A stretch of DNA of 64,000 nt, taken from assembly GCA_965249205.1 (NCBI GenBank), contig CBDFLL010000002.1:186001-250000 (forward strand), given 5' to 3'. Source of the DNA: JAQBVV01 sp965249205. GTDB taxonomy: Bacteria > Acidobacteriota > Vicinamibacteria > Vicinamibacterales > UBA2999. The first letter of the stretch is position 1. Every line of letters starts with the position of its first letter. This document shows, piece after piece, positions 8,572 to 17,732 of the stretch. Both the position numbers and the translations under genes were made by a program. The notes beneath the pieces are model-generated. The model was not told the DNA's origin, made no database searches, and saw only the letters and a program-made list of their open reading frames with translations.

Positions 8572-10281
8572 CTAGGCGCCCGCGCCGGGCGCCCTTCGCC
8601 CAAGCCCTTCCACCGCACTCACAGCCAACCCGACGATCACAACAACAGCCGCGCCGATGACGTTGTGCCAGAGAAAGGCCACGTTTGTGAAGCTTGCCGC
8701 CCAGGCCACCGCGCCCATGCCCGCCAGCAACCCGAGAAAGGCCCCGTTGGCAGTCGCGCGGCGGAAGCCCACTGCCAGGATGAACACACCGAGGATCGAA
8801 CCGTAAAAGAACGATCCAAAGCGGTTGACCACCTCGATGAGCGACCCGAGTTCGGCGGCCCAGATGGCCACGCCGCTCGCAAAGAGTCCCCAGAATCCGG
8901 TCGCGAAACGCGACACCCACAGGTAGTGGCGATCGGTCGCGTGCCCCTTGGCAAATCGGCGGTAGAAGTCGATCACGGTGGCCGTCGAGAGCGATGCCAT
9001 CTCGGCAGCGATCGTCGACATCGCGGCCGCGAAGATGGCCGCGATCAGCAAGCCGATGAGACCCACCGGCATGTGGGTCAGGATGAACGTCGGGAAGACG
9101 TAGTTCACGTCGTTGTACGACTCGTCGCCGGTCGCCTCACGCACGAGCGACAGCGCCTCACCCCGAATAGCACGAACCTCGGCTTCTCGCGCCGTGAACT
9201 CCCCCCCTGCCGCTGTGCGCGCTGTGGCATCGCCGCCGGTATCGGCCTCCGCCAGCGCCAGGCCCGCCGTCCGCCGGGCTTCGTTCGCAGCAACGAAACG
9301 GCCTTCGAGCGTCCCGTACTCGGCCGCACGCGGCCCCTCGCGCAGCTCGCGATCGTGTACCGAATTGAAGAGCATCGGCGCTGGTGTGAACAGATAGAAC
9401 AGAAACATGAACACACCGACGAGCAGCACCAACGCCTGCAGCGGGATCTTCCAGTACGCGCTCATCATCAGCGATGACCGGGCCGCGCTCACAGATTTCG
9501 CGGCGAGATACCGCTGGACCTGACTCTGGTCGGTCCCGAAGTACGAGCAGAACAGAAAGAACGCCGCGATCGTTCCGGACCAGAAGGTGTACTGGTTCGT
9601 CAGATCGAACGAGAAGTCGAACGTCTGCAGCCGCCCCGTGGCGCCGGCGATGCGCAACGCTTGCGGCACGCTTACCTCGGCTGGCAACCCGAGTACAAGG
9701 ACCACTACGGCAGCCAGCAGGCCAAAGACGATCAGCACAACCTGCTTGACGTCGGTCCACGTCACCGCCTGGACGCCGCCAAACATCGTGTAGACGGCCG
9801 TCGGCAAGGCAATCAGTAGCGCGGTGTTGGTAACGCTGATCTCCAGCACCACCGCCAGCACGACCGCGGGCGCCGAGATCACCACACCGAGCGACATGCT
9901 GCGGGAAAAGAGAAACAGCAGGCTGGTGAAGGCGCGCGTCTTGGCGTCGAACCGCTGCTCCAGAAACTCGTACGCAGTGAAGACCCTGGCCTTGTGAAAG
10001 AACGGCACCAGCGTGACCGACAGCACGATCATCGCGAGCGGCAGCGCATAGTAAAACTGCAGAAACCGCATACCGTCCGCGTAGCCCTGGCCGGTGGTGC
10101 CGATCATCGTGATGGCGCTGAGCTGGGTTGCCATGACCGAGAGGCCGACGGCCCACCACGGCAGGCTTCGGCTGGCGAGGAAATACCCTTCGAGTTCGTG
10201 GCTGCGCTTGGTGAGGCGCAGACCGTCCCACACGATCCAGGTCAGATAGACCGCGATGATCGTCCAGTCGATCGGATGCAC
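8572..10281 (-). CDS. Sodium:solute symporter (SSS family)
   Basis: 569 residues, polytopic inner-membrane protein of the SSS/LeuT-fold family. It has a dozen or more hydrophobic segments, the first at ~7-20. A hydrophilic insert of about 85 residues rich in Glu/Arg/Ala (roughly 315-400) lies between transmembrane segments and makes it somewhat longer than typical members. The substrate is not predictable. The start is a GTG at 10281 that overlaps the stop codon of the tiny upstream gene (TAGTG), indicating translational coupling. It ends the M61-small peptide-SSS operon. Confidence 0.9.
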   Translation of the reverse strand: MHPIDWTIIAVYLTWIVWDGLRLTKRSHELEGYFLASRSLPWWAVGLSVMATQLSAITMIGTTGQGYADGMRFLQFYYALPLAMIVLSVTLVPFFHKARVFTAYEFLEQRFDAKTRAFTSLLFLFSRSMSLGVVISAPAVVLAVVLEISVTNTALLIALPTAVYTMFGGVQAVTWTDVKQVVLIVFGLLAAVVVLVLGLPAEVSVPQALRIAGATGRLQTFDFSFDLTNQYTFWSGTIAAFFLFCSYFGTDQSQVQRYLAAKSVSAARSSLMMSAYWKIPLQALVLLVGVFMFLFYLFTPAPMLFNSVHDRELREGPRAAEYGTLEGRFVAANEARRTAGLALAEADTGGDATARTAAGGEFTAREAEVRAIRGEALSLVREATGDESYNDVNYVFPTFILTHMPVGLIGLLIAAIFAAAMSTIAAEMASLSTATVIDFYRRFAKGHATDRHYLWVSRFATGFWGLFASGVAIWAAELGSLIEVVNRFGSFFYGSILGVFILAVGFRRATANGAFLGLLAGMGAVAWAASFTNVAFLWHNVIGAAVVVIVGLAVSAVEGLGRRAPGAGA

Positions 10282-10382
10282 TACGAAAAGTATTCCTGGA
10301 AGGCGTAGAGCGCTGTGAGCGCAACCACCCAGAGGATCAACACGCGTGCGTAGCTATGGCGGGTGTCGGGCTCGGTCGTCAT
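10281..10382 (-). CDS. 33-residue single-pass membrane peptide
   Basis: This short gene encodes a 33-residue peptide: a polar N-terminus (MTTEPDTRHSYAR), one hydrophobic helix (VLILWVVALTALYAF) and a short acidic/aromatic tail. Its ATG overlaps the stop codon of the upstream M61 gene (ATGA), and its TAG overlaps the GTG of the symporter, so the three are translationally coupled. The double overlap is strong evidence that it is translated. A role as an accessory subunit or assembly helper of the symporter is an inference from position; I do not recognise a family. Confidence 0.7.
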   Translation of the reverse strand: MTTEPDTRHSYARVLILWVVALTALYAFQEYFS

Positions 10383-12220
10383 GACCCGGGCTGGAGCCAC
10401 CGGTCGCGCTGCTGCTGCTGCGCGTCGGCGTTGGCCGGATCGACCTCGAGCTGCCACTCCTGCGGCGGCTCGGCGCCCAGGACCGCGTCGATCGTCCGCA
10501 ATGCATCGCGTCGCGCCACGAGCAACGCCACGGCGGCGCCCGGCCGATACTGACCAAGCCTCGCGGCCAACTGGTCGGCGCGCACCCGGAAACCGTTCAT
10601 CGCCAGGATTTCGTCGTCCACGTTGAGACCGGCCTCAAATGCCGGCGTCCCGCGACGCACCTGGGTCACGACCAGCCGGCCATCGACGTTTCGCGTCGAC
10701 ATGCCAAGCCATGCGGGCCGAGGCCGATCGTCACGCGGCTCGTCGACGGGTCGGAACCGCAATCCGAACGCCTCGAGCGCCTCGCCGTACTCCAGTTCGG
10801 CAGTGCCCTCGATCGCGCCGTCCCAGAACAACGCGAGGCTCAGACCGCTCACCTGCTCCACCACGGCGCGGAACTCATCTGGCGTGAACCCGCGATCGCC
10901 GGAAAACCGCTCGAACGCCGTACGCATCACGTCGTCCAGGCTCCTGGCGCCTGATGTCGCCGCGCGGATCCGGCCATCCAGGAGGAATCCCAGCACGGCG
11001 CCCTTTGTGTAGTAGCTGACCGACGCGTTGACGCTGTGCTCGTCTTGGCGGTAGTAATTGATCCACGCGTCGAAGGAGGCCTCCTCCACCGACTGCACGA
11101 GCCGCCCCGGTGTCGTTTGCAGCCCCCTGATGCGGCTCGACAGCGCGTCGAGCAGCTCCGCGCGCGTCGACAGGCCGGCCCGATGGAGGGCCAACTCTCC
11201 GTAGTAGTCAGTCAACCCCTCGACCATCCAGAGGCTGCGCGTATGGACCTCGTCCTCGTAGTTGAACGGGCCCAGTTCGACCGGACGCAGTCGCTTGATG
11301 TTCCAGGCGTGGAAGAGCTCGTGACTCGCCAAGCCCAGCCAGGCGAGATACGCCCTTCTCGTGCCGGTGGCCCAGCGATTGGACATCAGCATCGTGGAGT
11401 TCTTGTGCTCCAGCCCGCCGCCACCACTCGTGGCCAAGGTCAGCATGTTGAGGAACACGAACTTGTCGTACGGCAAGGCGCCCCACATACGGCGATGCTC
11501 CCGGACGACGAGCTCTAGATCTCTCGCCGCGCGAGCCCCGTCGAACACGCCGTCTTCGCCGACGTTCGCCAGGACATGTCTCTTGTCATCAACGGTGAAC
11601 TCGTAGACGGCCGGATTGCCGATCACGATGGGCGAATCGACCAACGTGTCGAAATCAGGTGCCTGGTACCGATGGCTGCCCCCAGGGATCTCGGCCAGGC
11701 CGGTCACCGAGGCCTGCCAGCCTGGCGCCGGCTGAATGACCACCTCGTGCGGACGCCCCAGCCCATCCACCAGCGTCATGAACGTCGGGGCGCCATTCAA
11801 CATCGCGAAGTCGGCTTCGACCCAATTGGTGCGCACGCTCATCTCGCGCGCGTATACGCGATAGCGCACCTCGACGGATGGCGCACCGCCAGTGGCAACC
11901 CGCCAGCGGTTCTTGTCGGACTTGGCGACCGCAAGCGCGCGCCCATCGACGCCGCTGGCGGTCACGGCCTCAACCTGCCGCGCGTACTCCCTCACCAGGT
12001 ACGAACCCGGTGTCCAAACAGCCATCATCAGCTCTACCTCCGACCGCCCATCGGTCGGCACCACGACGCTCACCTCGACGTAGTGCGTCTGCGGCTCGGG
12101 AAAGCTGACGGTGTAGCGAATGGGATCGGATCCGGGATCGGGCGCGGTCTCCGCGGAGGCAGAAAGAGGACTATGCATCATGAAAACAACCAGCAAGAGC
12201 GCGGGGATTCTTGCGACCAT
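10379..12220 (-). CDS. M61 family metallopeptidase with PDZ domain
   Basis: About 613 residues, exported (hydrophobic signal IPALLLVVFMMHSPL, cleavage near SASA). Zinc site HELFH at 300-304, followed by EGLTDYYGE with the third ligand E334, matches the glycyl-aminopeptidase M61 family. A PDZ domain is seen near the C-terminus (GMSTRN to NGFRV). The ATG at 12220 is chosen because TAGAAT lies seven bases upstream; an ATG at 12229 would lie inside that hexamer. First gene of an operon with the 33-aa peptide and the SSS symporter, perhaps peptide breakdown coupled to uptake (inference). The first codons fall in a repeat shared with 14175-14305. Confidence 0.9.
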   Translation of the reverse strand: MVARIPALLLVVFMMHSPLSASAETAPDPGSDPIRYTVSFPEPQTHYVEVSVVVPTDGRSEVELMMAVWTPGSYLVREYARQVEAVTASGVDGRALAVAKSDKNRWRVATGGAPSVEVRYRVYAREMSVRTNWVEADFAMLNGAPTFMTLVDGLGRPHEVVIQPAPGWQASVTGLAEIPGGSHRYQAPDFDTLVDSPIVIGNPAVYEFTVDDKRHVLANVGEDGVFDGARAARDLELVVREHRRMWGALPYDKFVFLNMLTLATSGGGGLEHKNSTMLMSNRWATGTRRAYLAWLGLASHELFHAWNIKRLRPVELGPFNYEDEVHTRSLWMVEGLTDYYGELALHRAGLSTRAELLDALSSRIRGLQTTPGRLVQSVEEASFDAWINYYRQDEHSVNASVSYYTKGAVLGFLLDGRIRAATSGARSLDDVMRTAFERFSGDRGFTPDEFRAVVEQVSGLSLALFWDGAIEGTAELEYGEALEAFGLRFRPVDEPRDDRPRPAWLGMSTRNVDGRLVVTQVRRGTPAFEAGLNVDDEILAMNGFRVRADQLAARLGQYRPGAAVALLVARRDALRTIDAVLGAEPPQEWQLEVDPANADAQQQQRDRWLQPGS

Positions 12221-12334
12221 GGGATGCATTCTATAGAAACCGGCCGCGAAGGTGCTCGGCCCGGGCACAGCGGGCAGCGATTGATCGGGGTCGTCGGTAC
12301 TGGTCGATTGCCTCTCTGGGCAGAGGGGCGTCAG
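12205..12334 (-). repeat. Divergent direct repeat, copy A
   Basis: Aligns with 14175-14305 with one base of length difference; the first ~43 bases differ at only about seven positions and the last ~30 are also close. The copy contains the M61 promoter and first codons plus a decayed tail of the TPR gene. The pair brackets the methyltransferase gene. Confidence 0.75.
12228..12233 (-). promoter_or_regulatory. -10 element (TAGAAT), leaderless start of the M61 gene
   Basis: TAGAAT on the minus strand, seven bases before the ATG at 12220. The same hexamer and spacing before an ATG is preserved in the duplicated copy at 14188-14203, so it was part of the duplicated unit. Confidence 0.5.
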
Positions 12335-12400
12335 AGCCCAATGGACTCAGGAGCACCCCATCCAGGTGGGCGCCACGCTCGCCTCGAGCGATTTCGTCGG
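12275..12400 (-). pseudogene. Remnant of the 3' end of an O-antigen ligase/TPR gene
   Basis: On the minus strand the stretch reads AHLDG..., then DAPLPREAIDQYRRPR. This parallels AHLER..., DAPLLRQAIDQYRGNR at the C-terminus of the gene at 14253-16853. The fragment has no start, lacks the homologous stop codon and ends in unrelated sequence. It lies directly upstream of the M61 promoter. The rest of the gene-free stretch 12401-12585 shows nothing I can assign. Confidence 0.6.
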
Positions 12401-12585
12401 CGCGGGCAACCGCCGCGATCGGCGCAGCGCCGGACCACTAGAGCGCTTTTCAAATAGCCCTTTGTACTGACTGAGCGAGTCATGTTACTGCTGCACGCAC
12501 CATTGCAACGCGTCGGTCCCGCCGAATGCCGGAACCATTTTCGCCATTGCGGCTATTCGAACGCCACACGGTCATGAAAAGCGCT

Positions 12586-14034
12586 TTACGCGTGCTGGTC
12601 CTCCGGCACGGGTTCAACTTCATGCATCGGCCGCAACTTCCCGCCATCTGTCATCTCCGCAAGTCCGGCCTGCAACGCTCGCTCAACGACCTGCTCCCAC
12701 TCTCCCGAGAAACGGCTTCGCACCCGTGGCGGCACACGCAGGATCGCGAGATCGCGCGCCAACCCGTACTTGGCGAGCCGCTCGTCGCGTTGCTCTTCGG
12801 ACATCGGCGTGAAAGCCTGGTCCCGCTCCGCTGGTCTTGCAACCACGATCAAATTGCCACGTTCGTGGGTCACGAAGACAGCTTCGAATCCCGCGGCCCC
12901 CAACCCGCGAAGCAACGAATCGCGATCGAACGCCTGCAGATGAAACGGGTTCAGGGTATTGATCATCGACTGGCCTTGTTCCAGGAACTCTGCGTCGTCG
13001 GGCTCGTTGTACAGGTACAGGTGGCCGCCCGGCGCAAGCCGCTCGCGCACCAAGTCCAGAAAATCGCGGGGCCGCACGGCGTGCGTAATCATGTGATTGG
13101 CGACCACCAAGTCGAAAGCGCCCGGATACGGAATCGAGAAGTGATCATAATCGAGCAGATGATCGACCGTGTGGCCGTACGCCTCGCGGTTGAGCAATTG
13201 CTGGCTCTCGAAAAGGGGCAATCCGTACACGTCGGCGTTCCACACCCGCTTGAGCACCGCGCCGATGGACCCGCAGCGGGGTCGGAGTTCGAGGACCCGC
13301 GGTGCTTGAAACTGCAACAGCGAGGTGAGTATCTCGACGTGCTGGCTGTTCGACAGGCGGTCTCGAAGGAGCGCCGGAAGATAGCTGTCACCGTCAAGCC
13401 CCGCATGCTCCGACACGAACACACCACGCGCCACACGCCCGCTCAGGTCCGAGCGCTCTTCGGGCGTGAGCTTCGTCGGGTTCAACATGGCGCCCTCCGG
13501 CCCCTGTTTCCCTGAGCCGGGACGCCCCGAGCGTCCGATCGTCTCGTCGAAACGCTCAACGAGCCTGGTGTACCGCGCTCCCGTCGGGCGACGTCTGGCG
13601 AAGACGACCCCGCATGCATGGCACATGGCGTAGTTATAGACACTCGCCTCCGCGTCGGGCGCGTGCTCAAGGAGGAGAAACTTGTTGTACTCACACACCT
13701 GTGTCCAGCGCGTGCCCAGACAGACCGGGCAAGAGTCGAGTTCGAGGATGTGATGAACGTCCGCGCCCTGCGTGGCAGCCGGCGGAGGACTCTCGCCATC
13801 CTCGACGGTCAACGGCACCCGAGGACCTACCTTGAGCGTCGATCGTCGCCCACTTTGCTGGGCTCCAGTTCCGTTGGCCAGGGCGGAGTCGATGCGCCGG
13901 GTCAGAAGGCGCGTTTCCAGCTGAACTTCGCGAAGCTTCTTGTGATCGGACCGCAGCTGCCCGACCATGTCCGCCGTCAGCGCAGCGACGGCCCGCCGTG
14001 CGAGTCGAAGAACGGCGCTTTTCGGGTTGAGCAT
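12586..14034 (-). CDS. Class I SAM methyltransferase with N-terminal Cys-rich region
   Basis: 482 residues. The N-terminal ~60 are helical and basic. Then come CPVC and CHAC pairs separated by about 35 residues, a probable zinc-binding module as in C-methyltransferases of the NDP-sugar type and related proteins. The C-terminal half is a Rossmann methyltransferase (VLELRPRCGSIG, then DLVVANHMITH, and LAPGGHLYLYNEPD). The SAM loop is atypical (LRPRCGSIG rather than xGxGxG). The ATG at 14034 has AGGAG five bases upstream; an in-frame GTG two codons earlier overlaps that site. Target unknown; sugar or glycan modification is possible given the neighbouring polysaccharide gene. Both sides carry a direct repeat. 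Confidence 0.75.
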   Translation of the reverse strand: MLNPKSAVLRLARRAVAALTADMVGQLRSDHKKLREVQLETRLLTRRIDSALANGTGAQQSGRRSTLKVGPRVPLTVEDGESPPPAATQGADVHHILELDSCPVCLGTRWTQVCEYNKFLLLEHAPDAEASVYNYAMCHACGVVFARRRPTGARYTRLVERFDETIGRSGRPGSGKQGPEGAMLNPTKLTPEERSDLSGRVARGVFVSEHAGLDGDSYLPALLRDRLSNSQHVEILTSLLQFQAPRVLELRPRCGSIGAVLKRVWNADVYGLPLFESQQLLNREAYGHTVDHLLDYDHFSIPYPGAFDLVVANHMITHAVRPRDFLDLVRERLAPGGHLYLYNEPDDAEFLEQGQSMINTLNPFHLQAFDRDSLLRGLGAAGFEAVFVTHERGNLIVVARPAERDQAFTPMSEEQRDERLAKYGLARDLAILRVPPRVRSRFSGEWEQVVERALQAGLAEMTDGGKLRPMHEVEPVPEDQHA

Positions 14035-14174
14035 GGTCACTCCTGTGTCTTCGAGCGCCGAACCATCCTAAACGTACGGAGTGATGGAGGGCGGTGTCTG
14101 CCTGGGACAACCGGTCGGGATGACGGGACTCGCACCTGCAACTCCAGCCACGGACCCTAGCCTATCAGCTAGGT

Positions 14175-14305
14175 GGATTCTTGCGATCATGGGGCGCATT
14201 CTATGGAACCCGGCCGAAAATAATGCCCGTCCGGAGGAGCGCGTGCAGCGGTTTATCGGTTCCCTCGATATTGGTCGATCGCCTGCCTGAGCAGAGGGGC
14301 GTCAG
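14175..14305 (-). repeat. Divergent direct repeat, copy B
   Basis: Counterpart of 12205-12334. It includes the true 3' end of the TPR gene (stop at 14253) and, downstream, TAGAAT-N7-ATG followed by about eight codons resembling the M61 start (MIARI versus MVARI) before the reading diverges. This indicates that the TPR gene was once directly followed by the M61 gene. Confidence 0.75.
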
Positions 14306-16853
14306 CATCGCCTGGATCCAGTTCGAGCGCTCTCTCCAGGTGAGCAACGCCCTCGTCTTTGCGGTCGAGATAGTCGTAATACAGCGCTCCAAGAACCTTG
14401 TGTGCGTGCGGGTGGTTGTTGGACGCAAGGACCGTTTCGAACGCCTCAGCGGCGTCGCCGTAGAGGTCTTGCTCGATGAGGTCCGCCCCTAGATCGAAAG
14501 CTGCCTGCAGAAGCGCCGGACTCCAGGTCTCCCCATTGCCACGCCCCAGCGTCTCGAGTGCCTCCTCCCAGCGTCCCAGTCCCTGATAAACCTGCGTCAG
14601 ACGGCTTCGGGGTTCCTCGTTCCCGTCGGCCAGCTGCTCGGCCCGCTCGAGATACGGCAGCGCGTCCTCGAAGTAGGGCACCGCCTCGCCCCGCTCTCCT
14701 TGCAACACGTAGGCGCGCCCAATCGCCCAGGGGACCAAACCGTCAGGCATTCGATCGCTCGTGGAGTCCAGGATCGTACCGACCATGTCCGCCATCCGGC
14801 CCGCTGTGGCGTAACCCCGGACGCGGTTCTCCAGGCCAACCTCAATGAAGTCCCGAAAGTAGTCGGCCACCCGCAGCGCGCGCCCGAACGCCTCCAGGGA
14901 TTGACTGAACTCGCCCGCGTCGAAGTAATAGTCAACGAGCAGCGACAAGCTCTCAACGTGTGCGTCATCAATCTGAAGCGAGCGCTGCAGCTGATCGATC
15001 GCCGCCTGGGTGTTTCCTGTCATGTGATGAGCGCGTGCGAGCAGTGTGTGGATCGTGACGTCGAGCGGTGCCAGCGCCAGAGCCTTCTGCAGGACCACGA
15101 CCCCGCCCGACAGGTACTGGGTATGGCCGGCCGCCGCCAGGCCAAGGTAATAGCGGCCGAGATTGGTCGCGTTGTCCGGGTTGTAGGGGTTCAGCCGCCT
15201 CGCTTCGAGCGCGAGCCTCTCCCCCTCCACCCGAGCGGACTCGCGCCGGCTCGCCTCGATGCTGCCATCACTGCTCATCGCCTGCTGGGTGATGGCGGAC
15301 TCCGAGTAGTAGAACCCCTCGTCGCTGTCCAACGAACGAGCTACTTCGTGGAGGGCGAGCGCCGTCTCGTACGCGCCGACCTGCCGGTAGCGCTGGGCCT
15401 CCGTGAGGTAGACGTCCGCACGAAGCACGTTCACGTTCTTGAACCAGAACAGTCCACCAACCACGAGCACGCACGGGAGATACAGCCACAGCCGCGTGCG
15501 CCGCGCCGGCCGAAGATCCTGCGTCTGCAACCAGGTAAGCGCGGCCGCCAGCGCCAGAGCGACCAATGTGACGCAACACACGTACATGGCCACGTCGTCC
15601 GCGAGAACCGCCGCTGTTGCCACGGCTGTGTCTGGTGTGGTCACACTTCGCCAACGGGAAAGGCTGAGCCCACGCACCAGCCAAAACACGAGACTGCCAC
15701 CCAGCGACGCGGCCGAATAGACGACCACCGCACTAATCTTGGCCGAAGGCGAGGCTCCGCCCGGCTCTGGCGTTTCACGCGCCGCGTCAGCAAGTAACAA
15801 TGCCAGCCCGGCGAGCCAGACCGTGACGAAGAGCCACGCCACCCAGTGGCTGTTCGGCGTCCGGGGCCAGACAAGGTCCATGGTTAGGGTGACGAGTATC
15901 ACCGCCACCATGAACCCGAGGCCGGACGCCGCACGATACTCTGGCCGCAGCGGCCACGAGAGCGGGCTTGGCGGGATCTTGCTTGCACTCTTTTGCGCGC
16001 GCCCCGCGTCCTGCTCGCCCAACCTTTGATCGTGGAGGCTGACCGCGACAAGGAGTCCTGAGTAGATCCAGAAATACGTGTTGGTGGCGGCGGTCGAAAA
16101 CGCGAACTGGACCGCTAGAAAATGACCGACGACACTTGCGAGGATAGCCACGCCCAGTGCCTGTCCGGTCCCATCCCGCCGCTCTACCGCCCTGCCTTGC
16201 CCCGCGCACTGGAGGACGACGTGCGCTAACACGCCGGCAATCACCCCGAAGGGCAGCGCAAGTCCGACGAACGTGAGGACGCCGCCTGTTCGGTCCATAA
16301 AGACCGCGGCTACGACCGCGAGAGCCCCGCTCGTCACCATGATCGAGATCACGGTCCGTCGTGAGGCACGGTCGCCCACCCACCCGAGCATCGCCAGAGC
16401 GAGCGTGAACCAGCCGATCATCAGTCCGTAGTACGCCATCACTCCCAGGAGTCCTGTCGTGACCGCAGTATCAAGGGTCTCGTTGTGCGCCCGGTCGACG
16501 CGCTCTCTCTGGCCTTCGATAACACCGACCTCCGGAGGACGGACTGCGGCCAGGACGTCCTTGCTGCTCTCCGGGCCGTACCCCACGAGCGGCCTTATGG
16601 CATGGTGGCGATCGGGGGGTGCTAGTACGTCGCCCGGAACGCCGAGCGGCTGGGTCCTCCCGAGCAGTTCGGCCGCCGCATCCCAGAGAAGAACCCGAAC
16701 CCGGGAGGTGGGATCATCGGAGTCGAGAACTCTCGCGACTCGCTCGACATACGGTGCCTCTCGAATGGCCGCGAATATCGGCGACGCTGTGAGACCGGGA
16801 AGATTCACAACGACCAGGAGCATGCCAAGGACCCCTGCTCCGATCCACGGCAC
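14253..16853 (-). CDS. O-antigen ligase/Wzy-like protein, C-terminal part with TPRs
   Basis: 866 residues in the same frame as the gene at 16854-17687, separated by a single TGA. The first ~330 continue a polytopic membrane domain and hold the Wzy_C signature DRAHNETLD...TTGLLG. The remainder has further membrane helices and then TPR units (e.g. AHHMTGNTQAAIDQLQRSLQIDDAH and the C-terminal AHLERALELDPGDA). Proteins of this form polymerise or ligate surface glycans or glycosylate proteins in the inner membrane. The start is a GTG directly after the TGA with no ribosome site, so independent translation is doubtful. Most likely this is the distal part of one interrupted ~1,140-residue gene. Confidence 0.75.
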   Translation of the reverse strand: MPWIGAGVLGMLLVVVNLPGLTASPIFAAIREAPYVERVARVLDSDDPTSRVRVLLWDAAAELLGRTQPLGVPGDVLAPPDRHHAIRPLVGYGPESSKDVLAAVRPPEVGVIEGQRERVDRAHNETLDTAVTTGLLGVMAYYGLMIGWFTLALAMLGWVGDRASRRTVISIMVTSGALAVVAAVFMDRTGGVLTFVGLALPFGVIAGVLAHVVLQCAGQGRAVERRDGTGQALGVAILASVVGHFLAVQFAFSTAATNTYFWIYSGLLVAVSLHDQRLGEQDAGRAQKSASKIPPSPLSWPLRPEYRAASGLGFMVAVILVTLTMDLVWPRTPNSHWVAWLFVTVWLAGLALLLADAARETPEPGGASPSAKISAVVVYSAASLGGSLVFWLVRGLSLSRWRSVTTPDTAVATAAVLADDVAMYVCCVTLVALALAAALTWLQTQDLRPARRTRLWLYLPCVLVVGGLFWFKNVNVLRADVYLTEAQRYRQVGAYETALALHEVARSLDSDEGFYYSESAITQQAMSSDGSIEASRRESARVEGERLALEARRLNPYNPDNATNLGRYYLGLAAAGHTQYLSGGVVVLQKALALAPLDVTIHTLLARAHHMTGNTQAAIDQLQRSLQIDDAHVESLSLLVDYYFDAGEFSQSLEAFGRALRVADYFRDFIEVGLENRVRGYATAGRMADMVGTILDSTSDRMPDGLVPWAIGRAYVLQGERGEAVPYFEDALPYLERAEQLADGNEEPRSRLTQVYQGLGRWEEALETLGRGNGETWSPALLQAAFDLGADLIEQDLYGDAAEAFETVLASNNHPHAHKVLGALYYDYLDRKDEGVAHLERALELDPGDADAPLLRQAIDQYRGNR

Positions 16854-17687
16854 TCACAACCAGTGGCGGATGCGAGGGAGCGCCACGGCTCCGGCGACGA
16901 AACCCGCGCCGGCGAGGCCCACCACCGGTCCCCGGCTGCCGCTAAAAAGAATGGCGGTTGCTTGAGCTGCCAGCACGGCGCCGTAGAACAGGGCGGCACC
17001 AACCTGCCGTCTCTTCACAGCGCCGTGATTCACGTCCGGCGCACACGAGATCACGATCCGAGCCAGCGTCAGCGGAACAACGAGGCTCAGGTATGAGGAG
17101 AGAAAAATAGGATTGCCGAGGGTTCCCGTGGCGGCGATCCCCCTGGTGGCATCCGGGTGACTGAGTCCGAGATATTGGAGGATCGCGTAGACGGCCACGG
17201 GCAGGCTACTCAGGATAATCGCCGCCACCAGGCGGTCGATCTGTTCGCGGGTCCTCAGGTATCCGGCGATGAATCCGAAGAGCGCAACGTAGCAAAAAGT
17301 CGAGTACGTTCCCTGCAGTCTGTCGAACGAACCCCATACGCTGTGCGTCGGGTCAATTGAAAAGAGGGTGCTGACCGCGTAGCTCGCGGAGAAGAGAAGC
17401 ACGGGCACGACCAGCGGCAGCGCCAGCCAATGGCGCAGGCGTTTGATCACGCCGGAACCCAGCGCGGGTCGAGCCTGTTCCTCCAGGGCGAGCACGAGCC
17501 ACGCCAGCGCCATCACACCGACCAGCGAGCGAAGCAAGACGACCTTGAACGGTTCGTAACCGCGGGCGGCTTGGGCGTTGAACGCCAGGGGCACGACGAT
17601 CGCCGCGGTCAACCACCCCGCCTCGATGATTCCCGCACACACCGCCGACAGCCTCGTTCTCAGCGCCGCACCTCGCGACCGAAGCAT
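16854..17687 (-). CDS. O-antigen ligase/Wzy-like protein, N-terminal part
   Basis: 277 residues with seven or so hydrophobic helices (e.g. AGWLTAAIVVPLAF, VALFGFIAGYL, AAIILSSLPVAVYAIL), typical of the amino half of the O-antigen ligase/polymerase family. It stops at a TGA (16856-16854) in the middle of a helix-loop region; the next codons continue the family in the same frame. If TGA replaced TGG the sequence would read LWVPW and flow straight on. A real nonsense mutation, a sequencing error or readthrough cannot be told apart here. The ATG at 17687 has no clear ribosome site. Confidence 0.75.
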   Translation of the reverse strand: MLRSRGAALRTRLSAVCAGIIEAGWLTAAIVVPLAFNAQAARGYEPFKVVLLRSLVGVMALAWLVLALEEQARPALGSGVIKRLRHWLALPLVVPVLLFSASYAVSTLFSIDPTHSVWGSFDRLQGTYSTFCYVALFGFIAGYLRTREQIDRLVAAIILSSLPVAVYAILQYLGLSHPDATRGIAATGTLGNPIFLSSYLSLVVPLTLARIVISCAPDVNHGAVKRRQVGAALFYGAVLAAQATAILFSGSRGPVVGLAGAGFVAGAVALPRIRHWL

Positions 17688-17732
17688 GAGAGCCGCGGAC
17701 GTACCCCTGGCGGCATCACGCTATGCTTTGGC

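Noticed and set aside
12526..13515. Plus-strand 329-codon frame across the methyltransferase gene
   Set aside because: Shadow frame opposite the CxxC- and SAM-motif-bearing protein.
16854..16856. Selenocysteine or programmed readthrough at the TGA
   Set aside because: No Sec-type context or conserved Cys is seen at the site, and no selenoprotein machinery is visible in the window. A nonsense change or error is simpler.
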